NCBI GenBank assembly: GCA_015680685.1
Contig: MNCI01026340.1
Span: forward strand, 263,777-327,776
Source: Gnetum montanum
Taxonomy: Eukaryota; Streptophyta; Gnetopsida; Gnetales; Gnetaceae
Direction: 5' to 3'
Length of the DNA stretch: 64,000 bases
Shown: in pieces, positions 44,870 through 54,425 of the stretch
Layout of the letters: every line of letters starts with the position of its first letter
Position numbering within the stretch: the first letter of the stretch is position 1
Made by a program: the position numbers and the translations under genes
The notes under the pieces: model-generated
What the model saw: the letters and a program-made list of their open reading frames with translations, nothing else
Databases searched by the model: none
What the model was told of the DNA's origin: nothing

Positions 44870-45675
44870 AGGTTGCTTATATGGATATTTCTACCTTGGT
44901 GGTGGAATTTCCCATGCTTGTAATTGTTCCACTATTGCTTGTATTGCTCTTGTGGCTGAAGATAGGTTCCTCTTGGATAGTATGATGGTTGGAAATGTTG
45001 TATGATATTACACTATGGGTAAGATAATCTTTTTTACATCTAGTTTTTGACAAATCTTGGGTTAAGTGCATATGCTCCAGATTCTTGCAAGTGGACCATG
45101 ATAGGACAACATGCTTTAGGATGTTCATATTGGCATACTTTGCATCCTTCCTTATTTTCTAAACTAGAGTCTATAAATTCCTCAATTGTAGTAACTTTTC
45201 ATTTATATTTGTGATTTTCTTGTCTATTATCTCTTCTTTTCTTTGTTTCTTTATTCTTTTTTAGTGCTTGTTTAGTCTTCTCCTTCACTATCTTAAGGGT
45301 AGTAGCAAAATTCTCATCTACTAAGTCCCACATTTTCTCTACCTTTGTTGCAATGTCATTGATTGATTTATGAATGGATCGAGTCTTCTTTTGAATGACA
45401 TCCTCTAAAGTTTCTTCTTGTTTATTGCACATTCTTACATCTCTTTCCTTATTGTAGGATCTTAGTTGTATTTCTCACTTGATTTCCTTTTTTCTAGTTC
45501 TCCTTCTTCTTTAGCCACCTAGTCTATTAGCCTTTGAATTTGATGGGTTATCATTTTTGATAATCTTCCTTGAGCATATACCCCAACGGTTTCTTTAGTC
45601 TTGTTCCTTAACCCATCAATAATATGCCTTAGTTGTTTCCTTTGTGAAAATCCATGGCCTAAGTGATATCAAAAA
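44870..45675 (-). pseudogene. Gag C-terminal half of element 2
   Basis: From the break at 45675 the minus strand shows QGRLSKMITHQIQRLIDQVA and KEEGELEKRKSSEKYN, matching element 1. It continues with a lysine-rich linker (SINDIATKVEKMWDLVDE, 45199-45432) and the zinc knuckle CKVCQYEHPKACC followed by MVHLQESGAYALNP (45060-45150). The knuckle spacing is C-x2-C-x3-H-x3-C, slightly shorter than the usual retroviral form, and it is the same in element 1. The N-terminal half, primer site and U5 are deleted. Confidence 0.78.
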
Positions 45676-45990
45676 TGAAAGTGAGGCTAAAATCTAAGCC
45701 TAAGTGATAGCAAAAATGCAACTCTATTCTATCCTATGGTGATAAGCATTTGCTCCTGGCTTGCCATACATGTCTTGGGCTTATGTAACCATTACTAGGT
45801 TACCAAGTATTATGCTATTGGGCAAACCAAGCAATAACACTACTGGAATTACCAAACGATTATGCTTATCTGCTCAAAACTAATCATACTCATTTTTCCT
45901 TACTAATGAGCATGAGAAAGTAAAGTACTTTTGAAATGTAAAAGACTAGGCTAAAGTAAGCATATTAAAGAAATGAAAATTAAACTAAGT
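45676..45990 (-). repeat. Truncated 5' LTR of gypsy element 2
   Basis: This aligns with 35122-35437 of the 3' LTR (AATGAAAGTGAGG(C/A)TAAAATC, CATACATGTCTTGGGCTTAT). About 230 bases at the U5 side are missing at the left, and the rest is lost at 45990, where an inverted-repeat element begins. GCCTAAGTGATA and the following CAAAAATG occur twice (45658 and 45701) across the left break. Confidence 0.75.
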
Positions 45991-46690
45991 TGTAAGGTTT
46001 GGAACATTCGATGTTGGAAAACTAAAAATTCTAGAGTGAAACAGTTTAACTCTGAATCCCATAGGCCTCAAAAAAGAATTTGGAGCACCCTAAATGATTT
46101 AGTAGATTGCTTAGGGACTTAAAAAGAATTTTTAACAAGCGTATTTAACAAAAATGAAAAAATAAAAATTGCAATGTGTAGGACTTCAAAACAAATTATA
46201 AGAACATAGTACATGAGCATTAAATATGGGCAAAAAAAGAGTAGCAAACTTTGTATTAATTGTGAGAGAAAAAGGTGTTGATACAGAGGTTAGAGAATAC
46301 AAAGTATTTTAAAAATATAGTTCAAATGGTAGGTTGTGTGTTTCATTGAATCTACACTAGTCTCTTGATCCATTTGTGGGATAAATGTTGCTGCTATTAA
46401 ACTGGAAAAAAAATTTGCATTGAAAGTGGTATTGAAAGTCTACGAAATTTGCAACTCTGCTTTGCTGTTTCTATTGTGGGAAGTTTCATATGCTAAAAAT
46501 CCTAAAATTGGTTTCAAATCTAGCTTAAATAGGTTGCGATCTACATTGGTTATAGTTTCATACACTCGTATGAGCATTACAAGTTATGCATAATGTAAAT
46601 ACACAACTTATAAGCAATTGTATTTGGCTTGTAGGCTGAAAATGCTAGTGTATTAACCTTTTCATTGCCCAAAATTCTAGCTTATAAGCT
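45991..46690 (+). repeat. Left arm of the inverted repeat pair T
   Basis: Aligns with the reverse complement of 49350-50047 along nearly its whole length with many substitutions and short indels. It begins exactly where the LTR of gypsy element 2 stops. Confidence 0.7.
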
Positions 46691-46734
46691 AGCTTAAATG
46701 AGATTTATAACTCATAAGGGTTGGTGACTATTTG

Positions 46735-48290
46735 GGACTGGACCGCCAATGTTGGGAGGCCTCTGGTCTTTTGGGACCAGATTCATGGGAAACAAAGGTG
46801 TTCTTCAAATAGGGTTTAGGTGCTTACTAGTCTCTGGCAACACCAAGGCCTAGATACCTTGAAATAGAATCAGTGGTTATGTAATGAATTAAACATGAGT
46901 ATGTGTTTGTTGTTGTGAATGTTGAAATGGTTGGGTTGTGTTTGAAACTATAATTGACTATCATAAAATAGATCCAGCTATATTTGTCAAATACTGTGAG
47001 TTGTTGGAGATTCTTATCTTGTTCGATCACTTAGTCTATATGGTTCCTATAGTACGATATTTGTAACAAATAAAATTTTGCAAAAACGTTTGAGCACAAT
47101 TTTGCCAATCTACTCCTAATTTCTCCCAACATTTCCACAAGAAAACTAGAAATAGAGCAAGGTTGAATGGACTTAGAAAGAGAAAGAAAAAAAAGTAGAA
47201 TTACATGAAATCTCAAGTTCTTAAGAAAGATAAATTGACATGAGGAAACACTTCATAATAAAGCTATTCCTAATTCAATAACTATGGATTTTCTGAACTT
47301 TTTGAGCTCAATAAGTAATTTCATTAATACAGTTTCATTATACTACCAAAAATCATTGCATAAATGACAAAGTATGAGTCTCTATTTTGGCTAGTTAATA
47401 GTTGTCAAAGATTGCATTCAACAGTGCTTTCAAAAACAAATTGAAAATTTTTGGATTAAAATACCAAGGCAATACACTTTAAAAATGAAGAAGCTATTTT
47501 AATGATTTCAAAATACCAAAGATTCTCCTAGATTATCTATGCTCAAAATAGGCAATTTCATTAAGACATTACTATTAAATTCTTCTTGAGGCTTTTCAAC
47601 AACATAAGATCTTCTATGATAAATCTTAATGGAAGTATAATATTGAGCAAAAGTAGAGCTATAAAATTAACCTAGGAAAAATCCCAAAGCTAAATGCCAA
47701 GCATGATGCTATCTAAACATTTAGCTAAGTAACTAAAATAAAATGGGAAACAATGAACTCACAAGATTATAACAAAGAAGCTGAAGTGATGTCTTTAGGA
47801 AGCCATGCTTTTATAATCTTCAAGTTGCTTCACACAATCTTCTCCCTTCTTCTTTTTTTTCTTTGAAGGCCTTTTATAGTGACCTTAGGGTAGTTAGAAT
47901 AATCATGAAACATCAAGGGTGTTACAAATATCTAAGGAATTAATTCATAACCATCATAGAAGCTACAACTTGTAAAGGAAGTTATTAGAAATTTAAGCTA
48001 TGGTAACCAAGTGTTTCCTTGGTAATAAATATCATACAGATCACCATAGGAAGTTACAAAAAATTGAGAAATATATACCAAAGTTGGCAAGTTTCCCATA
48101 AAAGACTATAAATATCTTAGAGAATTAAACATAATTTCCTATGGAAAGTAAAATTAGATTTATCAAACATTCATAAATCTTCTTCTCCTATGCCATAAAC
48201 CTTTTCCATCTTCTAAAACAATGTAATATATATATTTCTTAAAAATAAGTTTGTTAAGCCTTCATAGCTTTATTGCCACTTTGTTGACAT
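46735..48290 (+). repeat. Dispersed repeat R, copy 1
   Basis: About 1.4-1.5 kb shared with 62612-64000 in the same direction and with 51420-52895 in the opposite direction. Marker words are TTGTTGTTGTGAATGTTGAA, GGTTGGGTTGTGT, AATTGACATGAGGAAACACT and GGTAACCAAGTGTTTCC. A short minus-strand frame (MIEQDKNLQQL... to 46827) is partly shared by the other copies but matches nothing I know. It may be a retroelement LTR region; no primer site or TG/CA edge was confirmed. Confidence 0.7.
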
Positions 48291-48469
48291 GTTTACACAA
48301 AATGTGTAAAGAAAACAATTGTATGTTTATCCCATTGCCTGATATTGCATCATCCTCTTCCTATGTTTGAGGGAAAACTTGTCATCTACGATGCCATGTT
48401 GCGACCCTGATGCTATCTCCACCAAGTCAGAATAGATGCTTTCCTGCCCTTCTCTAGTGGAACCTATAA

Positions 48470-48691
48470 CTATGTTGTCATTACCTTTGTTCCCATGTAG
48501 TTGTCATAACTGTTGTTAGTGATGGCTCTACCTGAGCCATAGGCATCATTTTGGATCATGGCCTGACCTAGCCAAGAGAGGCCACACGTTTCCTTATTGT
48601 TGTAGTCCAGTTTAATGAATTCTTCAATTCCATCTCTGTTGTGGGTTTCTTTGTTGATAGATTTATGTGCCCTGTGCTTGAGTTTGGGCTT
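48470..48691 (-). pseudogene. Unidentified exon-like open frame
   Basis: On the minus strand an open frame of about 73 codons includes HKSINKETHNRDGIEEFIKL, CGLSWLGQAMIQNDAYGSG and NNSYDNYMGTK. AAG|GTAATG at 48487-48479 could be a splice donor and TTTTAAG just above 48690 a weak acceptor. Composition (few runs, more G/C than the flanks, varied residues) is unlike the surrounding AT-rich DNA. It has no ATG start and I do not recognise the protein. It may be a captured host exon inside the inverted-repeat element. Confidence 0.3.
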
Positions 48692-49349
48692 AAAATTTTA
48701 CCTATTTTCATATATTCACTGTTCATTTCTTCTGCTTCTGATGGGTAACATTTAATAAGACATATTTCTTAGGGTTTCATGATGCATTTTTGGTGTTGAT
48801 AATCTAAATTTTTGTTGTTCATTTTCAAATCCTAGATGATGCTCCAATAGTTTTAAAAATATTTACGAATTTGTAAAACTTTGTTAAGCTTTGCACTCTG
48901 ATGTCATTAGACTTCTAAGGCTCACACGATGGATAGCAAATAGTTAGAATTTTTGTGCAGATAATGGTATTTTATTAGATCCAACATTTGATATTTTGCA
49001 ACACTATTAAATATCTCTTATTGCTCTGTAGTTAGCAAGTTCAAAATATCCTTAAATAATGTTGAATAATTACAATTGCCTTCGCTATGTTTCACTTAAA
49101 TGAACAACTATAATATTGCTACTTTTCTCCTTTCAAAAATTTTAATTGATGACAATTGAAAACAAGCTTTACAATTGTAAAAAATAGATAGCTTGCTTGT
49201 TCATAAACACACTTCCATTCTATAGAGAAAGTAATTGAAATTTTTTCTCTTTTCCACTTGCACGCTATCTTGAATTCATTAATAACATTTGGATATTATA
49301 AAATCCAAACATTAATTTAAAAAAGTCTACTCCATAGAATGGCTTAAAT

Positions 49350-50047
49350 GTATCAACAATAAGCTACTTTTTGGATAGTGAAAATGTTAAATATGTTAGC
49401 ATTTTTAGCCTAAAAGCGAAATACATTAACTTATAAGTTGCGTATTTACATTGCACACAACTTGTAATGCTCATATGAGCATATGAAATTGGAATCGTTC
49501 AGATGGTAGCCTATTTAAGATAGATTTGTAGCCAATTTTAAGACTTTTGGTAGATTAAACTTCCTAAAGTAGAAACAATGAAGCAGAGTTGCAGATTTCA
49601 CAGCCTTTCAACACCACTTTTAGTGCAAAGTTTTGTTGTAGTTTAACAACAACATCATTTATCCCATGAACAGAATGGAAGACAGTGCAAATTTAACATG
49701 ATACATAGCCTACCATTTGCACTATGTTCTGAAAATACTTTGTATTCTTTGACCTCTATATTAAAACTTTTTTTTCTTGAAATTAATACAAAGTTTGTAG
49801 CTCTTGCTTTGTCCATATTTAATGCTTACTTACTGTGTTCTTACAATCTATTTTGAAGTCTTACACATTGCAATTTTTATTTTTCCATTTTAGTTAAATA
49901 TGCTTGTTATAGATTTTAAGTCCCTAAGCGATCTACTGGATTGTTTAGGATGCTTTGAATCCTTTTTTGAGGCCAATGGGATTCAAAGTTAAACTCTTTC
50001 ACTATAGGATTTTCAATTTTTGAGCATCAAATTTTCTAAGCCTTATA
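49350..50047 (-). repeat. Right arm of the inverted repeat pair T
   Basis: Inverted copy of 45991-46690. It ends CTAAGCCTTATA at 50047. The flank beyond it does not continue the gypsy LTR that the left arm interrupts, so a later rearrangement or deletion is likely. Confidence 0.7.
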
Positions 50048-50569
50048 GTTTTTAGCACTAGGAGGGCCTCTACTTGAATTCTCTGTCATTCGCTAGCTTA
50101 TTTGTTGGCATATTTGCAATTTTGCACTTGTTTGAACATTATAAGTGTTATCACATTTTTGGCCATTTTATGAAGCAGTGATGGTCCGCGATAGGCCTTG
50201 AGAAGTTGACAAAGTTATGCTATGCTATTTTTCTTAAAAATTTTGAAGCTAGCATACCTTAGATAAGGCAAAGATTTTGAAATGATGATGGTACACTAGT
50301 GCCTTGGTATTTTTGGAAAGGGAGCTATTCAAAGTGTACAGAGACATCCTTCAATGTTATTGTGTGGAGTTGGGGATCATGTAAATGGCAAATGCAACAA
50401 CTCAAGTGAAAGTGATTATTGAAATTCATGTGCATGAATTGTGAGAACCATTGTACCTATCCTCCTCATACCAAATCAGGCCCGCTACACCAACTTTCAT
50501 GTTCCAAGAGAAACTTCCACATTATATGGTTGTTGCATCACCAAATACAAGAGTTAAGAATTTGGGTGT
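50048..50569. other. No recognisable feature
   Basis: Mixed sequence between the right inverted-repeat arm and the methylesterase-like fragment. It could include a 5' flank of the captured gene piece, but no TATA box or other signal can be singled out. Confidence 0.35.
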
Positions 50570-50818
50570 ATGGATTCTATGAAAAAGCTTAATCACTTTG
50601 TGCTGGTGCATGAAGTAACCCTTGGAGGATGGTGTTGGCACAAGATCATAGATTTGCTACTCAAAGTTGGCCACAAAGTCTCTGCTCTTGACATGGCTAC
50701 CTTTGTAATCAATCCTAAATCTATAGATGAAGTTAAAACTCATGAAGACTATTCAGAGCCTCTACTAAATCTCTTGGAGAATCTACCTAAGAATGAGGAG
50801 GTAGGTAATGGGCTTTGA
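50570..50818 (+). pseudogene. Methylesterase-like alpha/beta hydrolase, first-exon fragment
   Basis: Plant MES/SABP2/hydroxynitrile-lyase family proteins hydrolyse methyl esters of hormones or related substrates. The 82-codon frame reads LNHFVLVHEVTLGGWCWHKI, LLKVGHKVSALDMA, INPKSIDEVKTHEDYSEPLL and LENLPKNEEV, colinear with residues ~1-80 of the family ('HFVLVHG..HGAWCW', 'GHKVTALDLA', 'DYSEPL', 'LP..EKV'). The oxyanion-loop glycine after VH is E (GGA to GAA type change). The frame then loses the 'ILVGHSLGG' nucleophile elbow: it reads GNGL and a stop. No later exon was found. It is a dead fragment, perhaps carried by a transposon between inverted repeats. Confidence 0.82.
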
Positions 50819-51419
50819 AATTGACAGCAAAGTGGAATTAGGGTTAATAACATTGACGTAGCGTTTTGAGTGGAAGAAAGTTGGTAAATTTTGTTAGGTC
50901 ATATGCAGCAGTAGCAGGAGCACAACAATGACAATGATATCAATGATGTCAAAGATAACATAGGTGCAACACATGTTTAGTTGGTTGTTTGCCTATGAAA
51001 AAATTGCCGGTGGAGTTGAGGATGCTATTACTATCGCAGGTGTGGTTGATGCCATGTAAAATGACCTTTTCCTTTGTCCACAGTGTCAAGTACAGAGATG
51101 AATACTAGTTCATGCCTAGTCCCAGCTCATACGCTGCCTAAATTAATGCACACATGAAGTCAACATTTCCAACATTGCAACTTCAATCCTTCCAACTTGT
51201 AACATGATTTAAAGTTTGTGCAATCATCAAAATATAAATAGAATCTTGTTGACCCTTATATTTGATACTAGTCTTATTAAAAGTCCTATAGGGTTTTATT
51301 TTTAAAGTGGGATATGATTTTAGGTTGAGAGCAACAATCCAAAGTGGCAAGGGGGAAGCATGGAAATAATTTGTATGATTATGTCATTTGCAAAAACACT
51401 TGTTAGAAATGGGCACTTA
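50819..51419. other. No recognisable feature downstream of the hydrolase fragment
   Basis: Could be intron sequence of the same gene, but no further exon of the hydrolase is visible. Moderately mixed base composition, no repeats noted. Confidence 0.3.
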
Positions 51420-52895
51420 TTGAATGTTCCACAAGTTAATTATAATTTTTAATATATTAATGGTGGTTATTCCATAGTGGTTGTAATTTCCCTTAGTGGG
51501 TGCAGCCAAATTTTAATTTCCCATGATGTTTTAACCACCAAAGAGGTCACTTGGCAACCAGATGAGACACTTGTTAATCATAGCACTTAAATCTATGGTG
51601 GTTACAACCAACCCCCATAATGTTTGTAACTACCCTTAACCTCCCATGATGATTGTAACTACCCTAANNNNNNNNNNNNNNNNNNNNNNNNNNNNNNNNN
51701 NNNNNNNNNNNNNNNNNNNNNNNNNNNNNNNNNNNNNNNAGCTTGTAAGATGGCTTGTTAGTTTATCAATTTGGCTGCTTTGTTTAGATCTTGTGAGTTC
51801 ATTTCTTCCTATTTTGTTTTAGTTTCTTAGCTAATGGTTTAGATATTATTATGCTTGGCATGTAATTTTTGGATTTTTTAGATTGCTCATATAGCTTTGT
51901 TTTGTGCAATAGTAAACTCCTATTAATATTTTTCATAGAAGAGCTTATGTTGTTGGAAAGCCTCAAAAGTAATTTAGCAATAATGTTTGTTATTGTGCAA
52001 TATTAAGACTTCTATTAGGATTGCTATTAAAGAGCATCTATTGTTGACAAGGATATTAAGCAACTTAATAGTAATGTCTTTGTGAAATTGTCTTGTTTTA
52101 TGAGCCTAGAGGGTTTAGAAAATCTTTGGTATTTTGACAAGATCGAGATAGCTTCTTTATTTTTAAAGTGTATTACCTTAGTATTTCAATTAAGAAATTA
52201 TCAAATATTTTTGAAAGTTCTATTGAACACAATCTTTGACAATTATTAACTAGCCAAAGTAGGGACTCATATGTTGTAGTTTATGCAACAATTTTTGGTA
52301 GTATAATAACATTATCTTTATGAAATTGCTTGTTGAGCTTAAAAATTTTGTTCAATTCATAGTTATTGAATTAGAAATAGTTTTCATGCGAAGTGTTTCC
52401 TCATGTTAATTTATCTTACTTAAATATTTGAGGTTTCAAACCAATCTACTTTCTTTTCTTTCTCTTTCTAAGTCCATTGAATCTCACTTTATTTCTAGTT
52501 TTCTTGTGGAACTTTCTCTTTGGGGGAAATTAAGAGTAGATTGATAGAATTGTGCTCAAATATTTTTGTAAAATTTTATTTGTTACAAGTGGGTATTATA
52601 GGGATTGTATAGACTAAGTGATTGGACAAAATAGGAACCTTCAACAACTCATAGTATTTGACAAAGTTACCTAAATTTCTTTCATGAAAGCTAATTATAG
52701 TTTCATACATAACCCAACCATTTCAACATTCACAACAACAAACACATACTCATGTTTAGTACATTTCATAACTACTAAGTCTATTTGGAGGTATCTAGGC
52801 CTTGGTGTTGTTAGAGACCAGCAAGCACCTAAACCTTGTTTGAACATGTTGGCAGTCCAGTTCAGAACAGTCACCAACAATAAGCTAGATGATTT
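51420..52895 (-). repeat. Dispersed repeat R, copy 2 (inverted)
   Basis: Inverted relative to copies 1 and 3. It shares with copy 1 the stretch from GGTTGGTGACT...GGACTGCCAAC at its right end through CACCAAGGCCTAG(A/G)TACCT to the TTAGGGTAGTTA(C/G)AAT region at its left. It is interrupted by a 72-N gap at 51668-51739. With copy 1 it forms a large inverted pair around the hydrolase fragment. Confidence 0.68.
51668..51739. other. Assembly gap (72 N)
   Basis: A run of N within repeat R copy 2; the flanking sequence on both sides aligns to copy 1, so little is probably missing. Confidence 0.95.
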
Positions 52896-52896
52896 T

Positions 52897-53275
52897 CTAG
52901 CTTATTTACTATTTTTCAACCTATTTACGTGATATAAGCTAGCTTATTTACTATTTTTCAGCCTATTTAGTTGATATAAGCTAGCTTATTTACTATTTTT
53001 AGCCCATTTATGTGATATAAGCTATCTTATTTGTAGTTCTCTGCCTTTATAAGCTAGCTTATTTGTTGGTTTATTTGCAAGTTTTTGCTTGCTTATGCCA
53101 AACATGCTAGCTTATTTTAAGCCAACCTGTTTCAGCCAAACAAGCTAGCTTAATTAAAGTTAACATGTTTACCCTCAAATAAGCTAATTTATTTTAAGCC
53201 AACTTGTTTTAGCCAAACAAGCTAGCTTAATTGAAGTTAACCTATTTATCCTCAAACAAGCTAGCTTATCCAAAG
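52897..53275. repeat. TAAGCTAGCTTA palindrome array
   Basis: CTAGCTTA occurs eight times (52897, about 52939, 52980, 53046, 53108, 53141, 53221, 53261) plus degenerate copies. It is mostly within AAGCTAGCTTA, a palindrome, with spacers of about 30-60 bases such as TTTACTATTTTTCA(A/G)CCTATTTA and TTTTAAGCCAAC(C/T)TGTTT. It abuts the outer end of repeat R copy 2; one TAAGCTAGCTTA also lies at the matching end of copy 1 (about 46690). It may be subterminal repeats of a transposon. Confidence 0.7.
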
Positions 53276-53411
53276 CAAGCCTATTTCACACTTGTTAACA
53301 AATATTGGAAAAAATTGTATTTTTCCTATTACAGTTGCAGCTTATACATTGTAGCCTCACACGTTGAGACCTTTTTACGCTATAGCTTCTTAAGTTGTAG
53401 TTCTATGCCAT

Positions 53412-53482
53412 GCAATTTAATTTAATTTAATTTAATTATTTTAAATTAAAATTTAAAATTTAAATTAAATTAAATTAAAAGC
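53412..53482. repeat. AT-only inverted repeat (hairpin-forming)
   Basis: GC plus about four TTTAA units (53412-53437) face TTAAA units ending in AAGC (53460-53482), with a second TTTAAATT-type palindrome in the loop. The arms are about 20 bases and nearly perfect. Confidence 0.65.
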
Positions 53483-53593
53483 TTTCATCAACTCGATTAA
53501 TTAATTGATTTTACATATTTTATGCCTTTTACCTTAACTATTCTACTGCACATGATCATTTCCATGGCCTTGAAATAGGAATCTACTTGTGTA

Positions 53594-54425
53594 TATGACC
53601 CTAAGGATCCAACCATAGCGAAGCATAAAGAATTTCTCGAGTAGTTAGGACTTAGCCCATTACATGTCAACATTGATGAATAATACTATAACTTTATATG
53701 CATGAAAATCCAAGTAGGTGTGTAAATCCCACATAGAGAGTTTAACTCTAAGTGTCACTATGAATTGAAATATAAACATGGAAAGGAATACATTCCTTCA
53801 CTGTATGACCACATCAAATTATCTAAATTTTATATGCACTTGTTAGCATAGTTAGTAAGTGTTGATGAGGATGGTGAAATTAGTGAAAAGGCTAGTTTAG
53901 AGTATCACTTAGAGGATTAGGATGAGTTCAGAGCTTAATATGAGCAAGATATGTTCATAGGGGATATTTTCCAATGATCAATCCTAGAAGTGACCATGTT
54001 TAACTTTGTGTCTCCCATTTCAACGGTGAACCAAACTTCCTCTATGAACTTCATAAGCTCAAGTTTCCAACCTGTCTCATTGTTCATCTTACTATTCACT
54101 TCTGCACCCTTCGCTATTGTGCCTTAACCTCCACTAGTAACCTTCAATGCCCCAATGTTTCACTGTGATGGTTGATCCTTCTCATGGAATACAAATTCCA
54201 TGCATATTACATAATCCATTTGTTTTTAACAACCCCATTGTTTCTCATGCCTCAATGCAAACCTCGCTCCCCATGTTTAATCCTCCCACAATAGTAGCCA
54301 TAAGACCTATTTTGTCCATATTTTTGCCTACTTCACAATCACTAGCCATCCAAAAATAATAGGTACAATCCTTAGGAGCTCCACAAGGTCTAGATCAAGC
54401 TTTCTAACTAATCTAAGACCTTACT
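53594..54425 (+). pseudogene. Retroelement Gag-like frame split from its protease by the copia insertion
   Basis: One frame from 53594 reads YDPKDPTIAKHKEFLE, stop, LGLSPLHVNIDE, then REFNSKCHYELKYKHGKEYI, PSLYDHIKLSKFYMH, VSVDEDGEISEKASLEYHLE and, later, a P/S/N-rich tail. At least eight stops lie in it, almost all TAG or TAA. It ends where the copia LTR begins; on the far side of that copia lies a gypsy protease, so the two may be parts of one Ogre/Tat-like gypsy element. The Gag call rests on position and composition only. Confidence 0.4.

Larger units (their letters stand above)
34893..45990 (-). mobile_element. Athila-like gypsy retrotransposon 2 with pol and ORF X
   Basis: The minus-strand order is: truncated 5' LTR (45676-45990), Gag (to about 44870), protease (about 44300), RT and RNase H (about 43560-42000), integrase (about 41900-41050), spacer, a promoter-like module (about 39440-39352), ORF X (38859-36046) and 3' LTR (34893-35806). 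Gag and protease are homologous to element 1. It lies in the plus-strand ORF X of a sister element. The 5' part of gag and the primer site are deleted. The element is full of stops and has no function. Confidence 0.85.
45991..50047. mobile_element. Element with ~0.7-kb terminal inverted repeats
   Basis: The left arm (45991-46690) and the right arm (49350-50047) are inverted copies. Outer ends are TGTAAGGTTTGGAA on the left and, read inward from the right, TATAAGGCTTAGAA. Shared inner words include GAATCCCAT(A/T)GGCCTCAAAA, AATTGCAATGTGTA and GCATTACAAGTT. Long inverted ends of this size suggest a Mutator-like or foldback DNA element. No transposase was found, and no matching target duplication could be read. 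The interior holds one dispersed-repeat copy and an exon-like frame. The class is uncertain. Confidence 0.55.

Noticed and set aside
52590-52640. Possible initiator-Met primer site after an LTR end in repeat R (ACAAGTGGGTATTATAGGG)
   Set aside because: The equivalent place in copies 1 and 3 reads ACAAATATCGTACTATAGG and ACAAGTATTGTACTATAGG, so the TGG start is a chance change in one copy. R was left unclassified.
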